This document shows, piece after piece, positions 9,259 through 18,211 of a DNA stretch of 64,000 nucleotides (position 1 is the first letter of the stretch; every line of letters starts with the position of its first letter). The stretch is from Fuerstiella sp. GTDB taxonomy: Bacteria > Planctomycetota > Planctomycetia > Planctomycetales > Planctomycetaceae. The stretch lies in assembly GCA_022447225.1 (NCBI GenBank), contig JAKVAZ010000001.1, positions 248,001-312,000 of the forward strand, written 5' to 3'. The notes beneath the pieces were generated by a model. That model was given only the letters and a program-made list of their open reading frames with translations, was not told the origin of the DNA and searched no databases. The position numbers and the translations under genes are program-made.

Positions 9259-9597
9259 ATGTCCGGCGACCTTCAGTTAGAATACTTCTCCGCATCACGA
9301 TCGTGTTTGGCAAATCAACGTTTGCCCACAGACTATCAGTTTATACGGTTTCCGGGTTTCTTAGTTCAGGCGAAAGGAAATGGTGTGGTGGAAGCATTCG
9401 TGATGATTGATGACAAGCACGTTCCAGTCAGCAGAATCGTGTGGATCTCTGATGTCCCTCACTTCTGCGGCAGCGAAGATTGCACGGCTGAGGGACGATA
9501 CGAAGTCAGTATTGAAGCAGACGATTCGTTGTTCGGCAGCCGGGAAGAACGTGATGCAGCGCTTGAAGCTTTGGAACAATGGCAATTCCGCAGCTAA
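9259..9597 (+). CDS. Small hypothetical protein
   Basis: A 112-residue open frame begins with ATG and has a balanced, protein-like composition, ending in a charged helix (SREERDAALEALEQW). No domain, signal peptide or membrane segment is recognised. A CxxxxC pair occurs in PHFCGSEDCTA, but one pair is not enough to call a metal site. It stands alone 152 bases after the aldolase gene and converges with the pseudogene at 9646. It may be real; a chance open frame cannot be excluded. Confidence 0.45.
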   Translation: MSGDLQLEYFSASRSCLANQRLPTDYQFIRFPGFLVQAKGNGVVEAFVMIDDKHVPVSRIVWISDVPHFCGSEDCTAEGRYEVSIEADDSLFGSREERDAALEALEQWQFRS

Positions 9598-9645
9598 CGC
9601 CGTGTTTAACATCTCGCAGCGACTCGATCGTGCTTTCGTGGTCCA

Positions 9646-10247
9646 CTACGCAGCTTTGTTCGGTCGTCTTTTGCGGTTTGCTGTCCCGTCGGAACGGCCT
9701 CCACGGAGCCGTTCAGCAATCAGTGTGTGTGTCGCGTCGATAAACACTTGCATCTCCTGTTGATCGTATCTGTTTAGACAGATGCAGACTTTGTGGCCAC
9801 TGCGATGGCTCTGAACCTGCCATACGTCATCGACTGCAGATAAATCAGGCTGTTTCGAGTCTGCACCCAGAGAGGTTCGGAGAAAATTTTCGACATCTTT
9901 CCAGTAAGTCGGGCGAACCTCAAAGAACAATCGATGCCCGTCTTTCCCGTATGACGGGTACACGAGCAAACGGGAATCTTTTCCGGCTTTCTTCAGCACC
10001 GTGCTGATCCCGCGACTGATGCGGACATGATCTGCCTGCCTCGTGTCGTTCTCTGCGACAAGGATGAGAGTTCGGGCGGTAACCCTGTCCGCTTCAGAAA
10101 GAAAACGGCGGAGAGTTCCCCGGCCATGTGCAGAGGCCGAATCTTTTTCTCGAAATGCAGTAGACTGTCATCTGCATGATCGGCCCGCACCAGCGACAGT
10201 GAAACACGTACGGTCAGCAGAAATACGAAGCAACATCGAATCAACAA
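9646..10247 (-). pseudogene. Decayed chimera: PSCyt1-like N-terminus and alpha/beta-hydrolase C-terminus
   Basis: Reading leftward from a TTG at 10247, a signal-peptide-like start (LIRCCFVFLLTVRVSLSLVRA) is followed by HFEKKIRPL. That is the standard opening of planctomycete cytochrome (PSCyt1) proteins just before their CxxCH, but the heme motif never arrives. Around 10110-10160 a different frame takes over. It reads RTLILVAENDTRQADHV, then KDSRLLVYPSYGKDGHRLFF and WKDVENFLR, which fits the C-terminal Asp and His region of dienelactone-hydrolase-like alpha/beta hydrolases. The nucleophile half of a hydrolase is absent and a TGA closes the hydrolase frame upstream. A further ~75 unrecognised residues follow to 9646. 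This looks like the residue of a deletion that joined two genes out of frame. Confidence 0.55.
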
Positions 10248-10361
10248 GCTTCAGTTCCCCTCACGTCTGTCAGCACTTCGAACGTCGGTCGATATGCAGT
10301 CACAGCGTACCCCGCTGTCCGGGCCTGTCCAGAGAGGAAACGGCATCCCGTATTCCTGACA

Positions 10362-10412
10362 ATTGATCAGCCGGAAGTCGCGGACATAATCAGATCATTC
10401 GGGCTGATCAAT
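10362..10412. repeat. 11-bp perfect inverted repeat with 29-bp spacer
   Basis: ATTGATCAGCC (10362-10372) and GGCTGATCAAT (10402-10412) are perfect inverted copies around a 29-base spacer, 57 bases beyond the stop of the DUF1501 gene. It could act as a long-loop transcript 3' hairpin, a protein-binding site or a relic of a small mobile element. No target-site duplication was seen. Confidence 0.5.
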
Positions 10413-10468
10413 GGCACGAGACGACCGCATCAGAACCGGGATGGCTGACGCATCACAAACACAACAAT

Positions 10469-11908
10469 TCAATGCAAAACGTTGTGGATGACTTCGCCAC
10501 TGAGGTTAGTCAGACGGACGTCGAGGCCGCGATGGTTGACCGTGAGTCGTTCGTGATTCAGACCGAACATGTGCAGCAGTGTCGCCTGGAAGTCGTTGAC
10601 GTGAACAGGGTTCTCAACGGGAGCCCAGCCGATTTCGTCAGTGATGCCGTGCACGGTTCCACCCTTTGCACCTCCTCCTGCCATCCACATACTGAACGTA
10701 TGCGGATGATGGTCTCGACCATCATTACCCTGGCCTAACGGTGTACGACCAAATTCGCTGCCCCATACCACGAGCGTATCGTCCAGCATGCCTCGTGTTT
10801 TGAGGTCTCTCAATAACGCGGCAATGGGTTGATCCGCCATCGTGCAGTTCCATGCCAGATCGTGCTTGAGATTTCTGTGTTGGTCCCAGGATGCGTGAAC
10901 AAGATTTACAAAACGGACTCCTCGTTCGACCATGCGTCGAGCCAGCAGACAGTTCCGTGAAAAGCGATCGTATGTATTGCCACTTTGCATATCGGCAGTG
11001 GGGCGCGGAGTCGAACGACCAACGCCATACGCATCCAGTGTAGGCTGCGTTTCACCTGACAGGTCCGTCAGTTCAGGTGCAGCAGCCTGCATTCGAAACG
11101 CGAGTTCGTATTGCGCGATGCGACTGGCGATCTCCGGGTCCGGATTCGATTCCAGACGAAAACCATTGAGTTGCCGGAGTGTATCCAGAGTTCTTCGCTG
11201 GCTGGTTTCGCTGACACCGGCAGGATTTGACAGATACAGGACCGGATCACCTGTGTCTCGAAACTGAACACCCTGATATGCGGACGGCAGAAAACCGCTG
11301 GACCAGTTTGAAGACCCGCCGCTGGCACCTCGACCTGCGGTCAGAACGACGTAGCCCGGAAGATTTTCAGATGCATTGCCCAGACCGTACATCAGCCAGG
11401 AACCAATTGTCGGACGCCCCAGTTCGGCCTTTCCGCAACTCAACAGCAGCTGTCCCGGATGATGGTTGAACTGCTCGCCGTGCATGGTACGAATCAGGGC
11501 AATCTCGTCAGCACACGCCCCGATACCGGGGATCATGTCAGAGTACTCAATACCGCATTCTCCTCGCGGTCGGAATCGAGCCGGGGATCCCCTCAGGACA
11601 GCCTTGTCTTTCTTGATGAATGCAAATTCCACGTCATTCAACAGCGAGTCCGGCATGCGTTTTCCGTTACGACTGTTAAGGAGTGGTTTGGGATCGAACA
11701 GATCCACATGGCTTGGACCGCCTGCCATATAAATGAAGATGCAGGCTTTGGCTCTGGCCGGAAAATGTGTTTTGAGAGGCGCGGTGGTACTACGACTGCC
11801 TCGGGCGTCTGTACTCAGCAACGAAGACAAAGCAACTCCGCCAAGACCGCTGGCAGAAGTCGTAAGGAAGTCCCGTCGAACGCGATGGATGCCAGTTTCG
11901 TTAAACAT
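10469..11908 (-). CDS. DUF1501 family protein (Tat-exported, sulfatase-like fold)
   Basis: The chosen ATG at 11908 gives about 479 residues and places a twin-arginine signal (VRRDFLTTSASGLGGVALSSLL) near the N-terminus; in-frame starts at 11992 and 12052 would add a long, uncharged leader. Family signatures are CIFIYMAGGPSHVDLFDPKP, EQFNHHPGQLLLSCG, SWDQHRNLKHDL, VWGSEFGRTPLGQGNDGRDHHP and FSMWMAGGGAKGGTVHG. DUF1501 proteins have an alkaline-phosphatase/sulfatase-like fold, and in planctomycetes they almost always sit next to a DUF1549/DUF1553 gene, as here (176 bases upstream). The pair is presumably co-transcribed and exported. Its biochemical role is unproven; breakdown of sulfated or other polysaccharides is often suggested. 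Confidence 0.9.
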   Translation of the reverse strand: MFNETGIHRVRRDFLTTSASGLGGVALSSLLSTDARGSRSTTAPLKTHFPARAKACIFIYMAGGPSHVDLFDPKPLLNSRNGKRMPDSLLNDVEFAFIKKDKAVLRGSPARFRPRGECGIEYSDMIPGIGACADEIALIRTMHGEQFNHHPGQLLLSCGKAELGRPTIGSWLMYGLGNASENLPGYVVLTAGRGASGGSSNWSSGFLPSAYQGVQFRDTGDPVLYLSNPAGVSETSQRRTLDTLRQLNGFRLESNPDPEIASRIAQYELAFRMQAAAPELTDLSGETQPTLDAYGVGRSTPRPTADMQSGNTYDRFSRNCLLARRMVERGVRFVNLVHASWDQHRNLKHDLAWNCTMADQPIAALLRDLKTRGMLDDTLVVWGSEFGRTPLGQGNDGRDHHPHTFSMWMAGGGAKGGTVHGITDEIGWAPVENPVHVNDFQATLLHMFGLNHERLTVNHRGLDVRLTNLSGEVIHNVLH

Positions 11909-12084
11909 GGTGTTTGAGGAAGACACGGGTGCAGGGTGATTTGGTAGTGTGTGTTGGGGGCCGATGCCACGCAGTGCGGGACTCGGGTTCATCGAATTTG
12001 ATTGTGGTGACCATACCGGCCGCTGTACCTGCGTCAGATGAGATCTGTCCACTCATCAGATCCTGCAGGTTGGCCGCCGGTTTT

Positions 12085-14583
12085 TCATTCCCGAGTGACA
12101 AATTCATCCAGGTTCAGCACAGTTCGAGCTGCAACCGTCCATGCTGCCGTTTCATAATCTTCAATCGGATCAGCAGAGTATTCTGCGACAAGTTGTTTTG
12201 CATCATCCGGGTTGTTGCGGAACCAGATGCGTTCCGAATGCAGCAATTGCAGCAGTGCGTCGATCTCGCGAGTTTCAGGAGTCCGGGTCAGGCAGCATTT
12301 TGCGAGAAAATTCAGCCGGCTTTCATCACCAGCCTGCATTTGTGCCAAAGTTCGCCCAAAGGCCTGTGCACATTCCACGAAGACAGGGTCGTTCAGTGTT
12401 GCGAGCGCCTGCAGGGGGGTATTTGAACGAGTTCTCATTGCCTGACAAACGTTGCTTTCAGGACCATCGAACATCAACAGAGTGGGATACGGATTTGTAC
12501 GTTTGAAGTGAATATAGATCCCGCGGCGATACCGTTGTGGCTTCTCAGAAAGCTTCCATCGCGTTTTATACTTGTAGGCCAGATCACTGACGGCGGCGGG
12601 CATCCTCGGGTGGACAGTGGGACCTCCGATTTCACGATGAAGCAGGCCACAGGCATCCAGAAACAGGTCACGTACAATCTCTGATTCAACTCGAAATCGC
12701 GACTGACGTGCGAACAGCGGATTGTCTGTTCCTAATGCCTGCTGCTGATTCGGATTCCTGGATGCGACCACACGAGACGACTGCCGGTAAGTGGCTGAGT
12801 GAACAATCGTGCGAATGATGTGCTTTCGATTCCAGCCGGATTCCATGAATTCAACGGCCAGCCAGTCCAGCAGTTTTGGATGGGTAGGCGGTTCACCCTG
12901 AGTGCCGAAATCGTCCATCGAGGACACAATCCCGCGACCGAACAGATGCGCCCAGATATGGTTCACTGCAACACGGGCCGTCAGTGGATTCTGTCTGTCG
13001 GTGATCCATTGTGCCAGGTCCAGCCGATCCGGCGATTGACCACGCGGTCTGAATGGCGACAAAAATTCCGGAGGTCGGGCGGGGACTTCCTCACCCTTTT
13101 GCCTGAAGTCACCTCGAACCAGAACATGAGTGGGCCGTCGATTTTCGGTCGCCTCCGTGAGCGTCATGATACCAGGCTTCGGCAAATGTCGTCGCTGAAC
13201 CCCCAACTGTTTGAGTTCTTTCTTGGTATCGTCCGCTCGTTCCCGCAGCGACATCCAGAACGCTGCCACCACTTCCGCATTGTTCTCCGGTTGACGCAGT
13301 GCATCGGAGACTGCCTGGCTGACGTTTAGCAGACTGAAATCCGGACCTGTTTCGCTTGAGTTAGCCTCTTGCCATGTGAGGAAAGACTCGTATGCCAGCA
13401 TTTCCCTAAGCAGCTGTTTACGAGCATCGAGTTGTTTTTTTTGTGCATCCAGATCGGCCTTTGCTCGTTCATATCGCTCCTGTTCAGCCGGAGTCCCCTC
13501 AATTTCGGCGTCATTGGCCTGGATGTTGTTAAAGAAGGCATACAGTGAATAATAGTCTGACTGGGAAAACGGATCGTATTTGTGTGAATGGCACTGACTG
13601 CAGCCAAATGTAATTCCGAGCATTGACGTGCTGGTCGTATTGACGCGATCGACCATTTCGCGATTGCGATAGTCTTCTTTGTTGATGCCGGATTCGTTGT
13701 TCTTGATATTCATACGATGCAACCCGGTGGCCACGTACTGCTCAGGAGTAGGATCTTCAAACAGGTCTCCTGCGAGTTGATCAGTCAAAAATTGATCGAC
13801 AGGCTGGTTACGATTAAAAGACCGGACAACCCAGTCGCGAAAACGCCATGCGTTCGGGCGGACGTCATCTCGTTCGTAGCCAAATGTGTCAGCGTAGCGG
13901 GCGAGGTCCAGCCAGTGTCGTCCCCATCGTTCTCCGAAATGCTCAGACTCCAGTAACTCGTCGACGATTTCGGAGTATCCGGTGTCATTGTTTTCAAATG
14001 CGAGGACGGATTCCATCGGCGGCAGCAGTCCCGTGAGATCCAGATACAGACGACGAATCAGTTTCGCTCTGCCGGCTGATGGAGCGGGCATCAGGCCAAT
14101 CGCATTCAAACGCGCCTGCACGAACTGATCGACGGGATTGTGTACCAAATCCGGATAATCAACTTCCGGAGGAGATGCGCGTTGCGGCTTGGTAAAAGCC
14201 CAATGAGGAGCAAATTCTGCACCGCCGGCGATCCATTCTGTCAGCATCCGGATTTCTCCGGACGACAATGCAGCGCCTTCGGGTGGCATCCGAATTGATT
14301 CGTCGTGTGACGACACGCGGTGAATGAGTGCACTGGACTCAGGTTTGCCGGGCACGATGGCGACATCTCCCGATTCAGTTTTAGCCGTCGCCAGAGTTCG
14401 GTCATGAAATGCCAGACCGGCTTCTTGATCAGCCGGCCCGTGACAGGCAAAACAGCGTTTGGCCAGGATTGGCTGGATATCATGCGAGAAACTGATATCG
14501 GCTGCGTGCGTGCAAACGACGTTGAGAATCAAAACAGACAGGATGCAGACACGAAACTGCAATGAGTGATGAATCGGCATCAT
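12085..14583 (-). CDS. PSCyt1/DUF1549/DUF1553 planctomycete cytochrome protein
   Basis: The 832-residue protein begins with a Sec-type signal peptide (FRVCILSVLILNVVCTHAA). Next comes a PSCyt1 domain with SHDIQPILAKRCFACHG (heme motif CFACH) and RMPPEGAALSSGEIRMLTEW. The DUF1549 (PSCyt2) domain follows, with NPVDQFVQARLNAIGL, RRLYLDLTGLLP, GERWGRHWLDLARYADT, and a second CXXCH in FGCSQCHSHKYDP. The C-terminal DUF1553 (PSD1) domain contains NPLTARVAVNHIWAHLFGRG and ATLNDPVFVECAQAFG. A coiled-coil-like stretch lies between the last two domains near residues 365-400. It should be a periplasmic diheme protein that works with the DUF1501 protein encoded next in the same operon. Two adjacent ATG codons (14583, 14580) are equally good starts. 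Confidence 0.92.
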   Translation of the reverse strand: MMPIHHSLQFRVCILSVLILNVVCTHAADISFSHDIQPILAKRCFACHGPADQEAGLAFHDRTLATAKTESGDVAIVPGKPESSALIHRVSSHDESIRMPPEGAALSSGEIRMLTEWIAGGAEFAPHWAFTKPQRASPPEVDYPDLVHNPVDQFVQARLNAIGLMPAPSAGRAKLIRRLYLDLTGLLPPMESVLAFENNDTGYSEIVDELLESEHFGERWGRHWLDLARYADTFGYERDDVRPNAWRFRDWVVRSFNRNQPVDQFLTDQLAGDLFEDPTPEQYVATGLHRMNIKNNESGINKEDYRNREMVDRVNTTSTSMLGITFGCSQCHSHKYDPFSQSDYYSLYAFFNNIQANDAEIEGTPAEQERYERAKADLDAQKKQLDARKQLLREMLAYESFLTWQEANSSETGPDFSLLNVSQAVSDALRQPENNAEVVAAFWMSLRERADDTKKELKQLGVQRRHLPKPGIMTLTEATENRRPTHVLVRGDFRQKGEEVPARPPEFLSPFRPRGQSPDRLDLAQWITDRQNPLTARVAVNHIWAHLFGRGIVSSMDDFGTQGEPPTHPKLLDWLAVEFMESGWNRKHIIRTIVHSATYRQSSRVVASRNPNQQQALGTDNPLFARQSRFRVESEIVRDLFLDACGLLHREIGGPTVHPRMPAAVSDLAYKYKTRWKLSEKPQRYRRGIYIHFKRTNPYPTLLMFDGPESNVCQAMRTRSNTPLQALATLNDPVFVECAQAFGRTLAQMQAGDESRLNFLAKCCLTRTPETREIDALLQLLHSERIWFRNNPDDAKQLVAEYSADPIEDYETAAWTVAARTVLNLDEFVTRE

Positions 14584-14908
14584 TCTGCCTGGCGGGTGCT
14601 TTGAATCGATATGTGAGCGTTCGGGAGCCCTGTTTCTGAACTTCAGTGTATCGCGTTTGTGGATGCAATGCCAATTGTTAGTGCTTTGTTGTTATGGCGA
14701 TCCACCGTAGCCTGGAGGCCGGAGAATTTGTAATTTCACCGTAATTACTCTGCGCCCGAATATATCGAATCACTATTTTTTCCCTCATGCCCAAATCTTG
14801 TCCCAGGCAGAATCTGCTTCGGCTTGGCTGGGGCTGTCTGACTGCTAAAGTGCGTGCCGGTCACTGAATGATGAAGAGATGTTTCCCCTTCGAAACAGAA
14901 GATCCCTC
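14584..14908. other. Divergent intergenic region
   Basis: These 325 bases separate the minus-strand DUF1553 operon from the plus-strand VOC gene and must carry promoters in both directions. The part from about 14725 to 14800 is clearly AT-rich compared with its surroundings. No specific -35/-10 pair can be defended, and no gene is seen. Confidence 0.4.
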
Positions 14909-15292
14909 ATGAAAATCGAGCACACTGCATTCAATGTTGAAGAACCGGTCCTGATGGCTCGCTGGTATGTTGACAACCTTGGAATGAAAGTGGTACGCCG
15001 TAGTGTGGACGCACCGTATGCACATTTTCTGACTGATGACAGCGGTACTGTTATGATAGAAATTTACGGAAATCGTGATTCGCCGCTGCCGGATTATCAT
15101 CAAATGCCGCCTGCCCAGCTTCACCTGGCATTTGTATCAAACGACATTTCTGGCGACACCGCCCGGCTTCGAACCGCCGGCGCAACCGTCTTCGCGGATC
15201 TTCACAATATCGGCGAAGACACGGCCGCCATGCTGCGCGATCCGTGGGGACTCCCGATCCAGCTTGTGCAGCGTGTCACACCGATGATATGA
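14909..15292 (+). CDS. VOC/glyoxalase-fold protein
   Basis: With the ATG at 14909 the protein starts MKIEHTAFNVEEPVLMARWY, the usual opening of the vicinal oxygen chelate (glyoxalase/bleomycin resistance) fold. An upstream in-frame ATG at 14879 would add ten basic residues. The paired beta-alpha-beta modules end in TAAMLRDPWGLPIQLVQR, matching the family's 'DPdG..iel' strand. Putative metal ligands are His6, Glu near residue 51 (VMIEIYG), His71 (LHLAFV) and a C-terminal residue, but Gln replaces the usual final Glu. The substrate is unknown. It is a stand-alone small cytoplasmic protein. Confidence 0.82.
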   Translation: MKIEHTAFNVEEPVLMARWYVDNLGMKVVRRSVDAPYAHFLTDDSGTVMIEIYGNRDSPLPDYHQMPPAQLHLAFVSNDISGDTARLRTAGATVFADLHNIGEDTAAMLRDPWGLPIQLVQRVTPMI

Positions 15293-15491
15293 ATTCACGG
15301 CATACATCTGACACTGCAAAAATTTTCTGTATTCTTCTGATAAGACGATGGAATCAGGTCAGAACGGGTGCCGGTTTACTGATGTCGGCAACTCGATTCG
15401 GTTTCGTTTGGTGTTCCTCGTGGCACATTTTGTGTCAGGCTATTATGCTCAACGTTGTGTTGTCCTCCCGAGTTTTTCAGCCAGTTTTCCG

Positions 15492-16373
15492 ATGTCTACA
15501 GACGCCAACTGCCTTCCCGGCATGATGCTTCACGCTCAGCAATATCTTGCACGTGTCGAAAACGTGCGCGAACTGGCACGTGATACCTGGGCCGTGCAGA
15601 TACGTCAGCCGGAACTGGCTCAGCGAATCACCCCGGGGCAGTTCTTTATGATTCGTCCGGAATCCGGCAGTGATCCGCTGCTGGGTCGGCCGTTCGCACT
15701 GTACGACACTTATTCGGATGATGACGGTCGACCCGTCGGAGTTGAATTCGGGTATGTGGTCGTCGGCAAACTGACTTCAATAATGAGCAACTGGCAGCCT
15801 GGCACCAGGGTCGTCCTGTGGGGACCACTGGGAAACGGATTCCCCGTGCCGACTTCCAGACGTCTGCTGTGTGTCGCCGGAGGGATCGGGCAGACACCTT
15901 TTCTGGCTGTGGCCAGAGAAGCTCTGGGGCTGCAAACATACGGTCATCCGGTGCGGACAATGATGCGGAAGCCGGATAATGTGACGCTGTGCTACGGCGT
16001 GAGGTCTGCTGACTATGCCGCCGGCCTGGATGACTTCAGTCAACCTGGACTTACGGTTCAGGTGGCCACTGACGACGGAACATTCGGACACCACGGTCTC
16101 GTGACGGATCTGCTTAAGGAACAATTTACTTTGGGAACATCTGAAGTACATGTCTATTGCTGTGGTCCGGAACCTATGATGAAAGCTGTTGGCGACATTT
16201 GCCTGGCTGCGAATGTTCCCTGCTGGTTATCACTGGAAACTCCCATGGCCTGTGGTTTTGGAGCCTGCTTCAGCTGTGTGACCAAAGTCAAACTCGGCGA
16301 AGGAGAATGGGACTACCGTCGAACCTGTATCGAAGGTCCCGTATTTCCTGCTGAACAGATCATTCTCTCGTGA
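15492..16373 (+). CDS. pyrK: PyrK-like dihydroorotate dehydrogenase electron-transfer subunit
   Basis: PyrK proteins carry FAD and a [2Fe-2S] cluster and pass electrons from dihydroorotate dehydrogenase type 1B to NAD. The 293-residue protein has a ferredoxin-reductase-like FAD domain ([21 protein letters not shown]), then an NAD-binding domain ([30 protein letters not shown]), and a C-terminal cysteine cluster CGFGACFSC...C ([15 protein letters not shown], then YRRTC), which is the PyrK iron-sulfur arrangement. The start at 15492 was chosen from domain alignment; an ATG at 15348 would add 48 unconserved residues. No pyrD lies within the window, so the partner is encoded elsewhere, or this is a PyrK-like oxidoreductase with another partner. 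Confidence 0.85.
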   Translation: MSTDANCLPGMMLHAQQYLARVENVRELARDTWAVQIRQPELAQRITPGQFFMIRPESGSDPLLGRPFALYDTYSDDDGRPVGVEFGYVVVGKLTSIMSNWQPGTRVVLWGPLGNGFPVPTSRRLLCVAGGIGQTPFLAVAREALGLQTYGHPVRTMMRKPDNVTLCYGVRSADYAAGLDDFSQPGLTVQVATDDGTFGHHGLVTDLLKEQFTLGTSEVHVYCCGPEPMMKAVGDICLAANVPCWLSLETPMACGFGACFSCVTKVKLGEGEWDYRRTCIEGPVFPAEQIILS

Positions 16374-16504
16374 TGTGATCGACCGGAGTTCCACACTCTC
16401 CTGGTGCACCTCGCTGGCGATCTCGTAAGTCTGCATTAGAATTCCGTCATGGTGCGGGTCAGGTGACACGTACTTTTACGACGGCCTCTGACAAAGGAAA
16501 AACC

Positions 16505-16855
16505 ATGGTCAGTCAGGTTGACTGGAGCTACCACCGGAAGGGCTGAACTTCCTGTACTCGTGCGCAGGAGTTTCTTGCGACTCAGAATATTACTATCGCG
16601 ACACAGATCGACGCGAAGAAGGAACGCTATGGTGCCGACGATGCAATTGTCCTGCTGAAAGGCATGACGAAAATGTTCGTCGCCAAAGGCAGGAAGGTTA
16701 CCGAGGTTGACCTCACAAAAGATCGTCCCTCCGATGACACACTGGCCGGGATGATGCTTGGTCCAACCGGTAATTTGCGTGCACCCACACTAAGAGCCGG
16801 CAAAACGATATTAATCGGCTTCAATGCGGATGCGTATGAATCCGTATTGAGCTGA
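16505..16855 (+). CDS. ArsC-family selenoprotein with UxxC motif (in-frame TGA = Sec14)
   Basis: A single frame runs from ATG 16505 to TGA 16853-16855, interrupted only by TGA at 16544-16546 (codon 14). Before the TGA it reads VDWSYHRKG, and after it TSCTRAQEFLATQNIT. The TGA thus falls exactly where thioredoxin-fold ArsC/Spx-type proteins have the first cysteine of CxxC, giving UTSC. The later part (KGMTKMFVAKGRKVTEVDL, GPTGNLRAPTLRAGKTILIG) is intact and ends with the normal cis-Pro region. I recall a planctomycete 'ArsC family (seleno)protein' of this length and pattern. A ribosome-binding site (AAAGGA) sits 7 bases before the ATG. A hairpin fitting a bacterial SECIS lies at 16563-16579. 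Expected function: selenol-based thiol redox chemistry; substrate unknown. An ordinary caller would report only the stub starting at 16664. Confidence 0.85.
16563..16579 (+). promoter_or_regulatory. Candidate bacterial SECIS hairpin
   Basis: CGCAGG (16563-16568) pairs with CTTGCG (16574-16579), with one G-U pair, around the five-base loop AGTTT. The loop starts 22 bases after the TGA and has G as its second base. Both points fit the known bacterial SECIS pattern: a loop about 16-37 bases downstream with a G in its first two positions. A competing hairpin (16547-16554 with 16565-16571) is possible. Confidence 0.6.
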
Positions 16856-17088
16856 ATTTGCTGTGTTGTACGGATGCCTTCAATGGTGGACGTCTCACCA
16901 GTCGGCAAGGGGTACTGTGTGGACCAGTTGTCGAACCATGATTGGGCGGACTTGTCTGGATTTTGCTGTTCTGGATTCTGAGACGGATGAGTGAGCGACG
17001 GTATTGTACATGAAGCGATAACGGCCTCCACTTTTATCAGTCAGTAACCGACGTAACTGCCATAACGCTCAATCGATCAGCCGACATC

Positions 17089-17880
17089 ATGAAAATTGCA
17101 CGTTTTGATACTGACGGACAGGTTCATCACGGAATTGTCGAAGAGGATGTGATTACTCAGATTGAAGGTGACGTATTCGGAGATTTTTTTCTGACCGAAA
17201 TGACTCACTCTTTGCAGGCAGTGAAACTACTGGCACCGGTAGTGCCGTCGCAAATGTTTGGCCCCGGCGTCAATTTTGAGGCTCACCTCGAAATGGCTTC
17301 AGTGATCACCGGCAACACACAGATGCTGCCGACTCCTGAACCATGGCTTAAAGCGATCAATTCCCTTTCGAGTCCCGGCGCGGCCATTGTCATTCCGTAC
17401 GACTCTAAAGCCGGTGTGGAATACGAGGGTGAGTGCGTTGCAATCATCGGTGCCACAACACGCCGGGTCGATCCGGATGAAGCGTGGAACAGAATCCTGG
17501 GCTATACCTGTGGAAACGATATTTCCGAACGCGACTGGCAGGTCAACGACTCTTCAACGTGGCGAGGTAAAGGCGCCGACAGTTTCGGTCCCATCGGTCC
17601 CTGGATTGAAACAGACTTCGACCCCCGCGGCGGCGGCGATATGATTGTTCGCATCGATGGCAATGAAGTGGATCGCGTGACCACAGCCGACATGTACTAC
17701 GACTTTGGCGAAGTCATCAGCTTCATCAGTCAGCATGTCACACTGAAGCCGGGCGATGCCATCTGGTCCGGAACAGCAGGGCACCCGGAAACGTTGCAGG
17801 CCGGACAGGTTGTTGAGGTTGAGGTTACCGGCATTGGAGTACTTTCCAATCCGGTTGTGGCCGAACCGTATTCCGGTTAA
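17089..17880 (+). CDS. Fumarylacetoacetate hydrolase family protein
   Basis: The 263-residue protein has the FAH C-terminal fold. Metal-site segments are VEYEGECVAIIG (the E-x-E pattern), then GYTCGNDISERDWQ, KGADSFGPIGPWIET, and GDAIWSGTAGHPETLQAGQVVEVEVTGIG near the C-terminus. An N-terminal beta domain (MKIARFDTDGQVHHGIVEED) matches the 2-hydroxyhepta-2,4-diene-1,7-dioate isomerase / ureidoglycolate lyase-like subgroup. Members cleave C-C bonds in 2-keto or 1,3-diketo acids, or decarboxylate oxaloacetate, with Mg2+ or Mn2+. No pathway neighbours are present to fix the substrate. Confidence 0.88.
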   Translation: MKIARFDTDGQVHHGIVEEDVITQIEGDVFGDFFLTEMTHSLQAVKLLAPVVPSQMFGPGVNFEAHLEMASVITGNTQMLPTPEPWLKAINSLSSPGAAIVIPYDSKAGVEYEGECVAIIGATTRRVDPDEAWNRILGYTCGNDISERDWQVNDSSTWRGKGADSFGPIGPWIETDFDPRGGGDMIVRIDGNEVDRVTTADMYYDFGEVISFISQHVTLKPGDAIWSGTAGHPETLQAGQVVEVEVTGIGVLSNPVVAEPYSG

Positions 17881-18211
17881 CCGCAGGATCAATGCCTGCT
17901 CGTCGGGTGTGATCTGAACGTCAACGCCTGTGACCGCGGGAATCTGTATGAACTGTCCCCCTTGGTTTCGGAATGAATATCAGGAGAGTTCAGGCAGACG
18001 GTGTCACTGTCAGCGGTGACCTGTTCCTCAAAGAGTTTAGTGATGGCGAAATCTGCCGTGCTCATCCGGGTGGCACCCCACGTATTGTCTTCCGATGGTA
18101 TCGTCCGCTGAACGACTGGATGGAGGGTCCATTAAAAGATGCATTTGGGCGGGCAGCGAAATGGTCAGGTAATTCCCGACTTCGAACACCACCAGGTGAT
18201 TTCACTGTTCG
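17881..18211. other. Convergent intergenic region
   Basis: These 331 bases lie between the converging FAH and GDP-fucose synthase genes. A 96-codon plus-strand frame (17973-18263) runs into the end of the fucose synthase gene, has no recognised motif and is probably not a gene. No T-tailed terminator was found. Confidence 0.4.
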
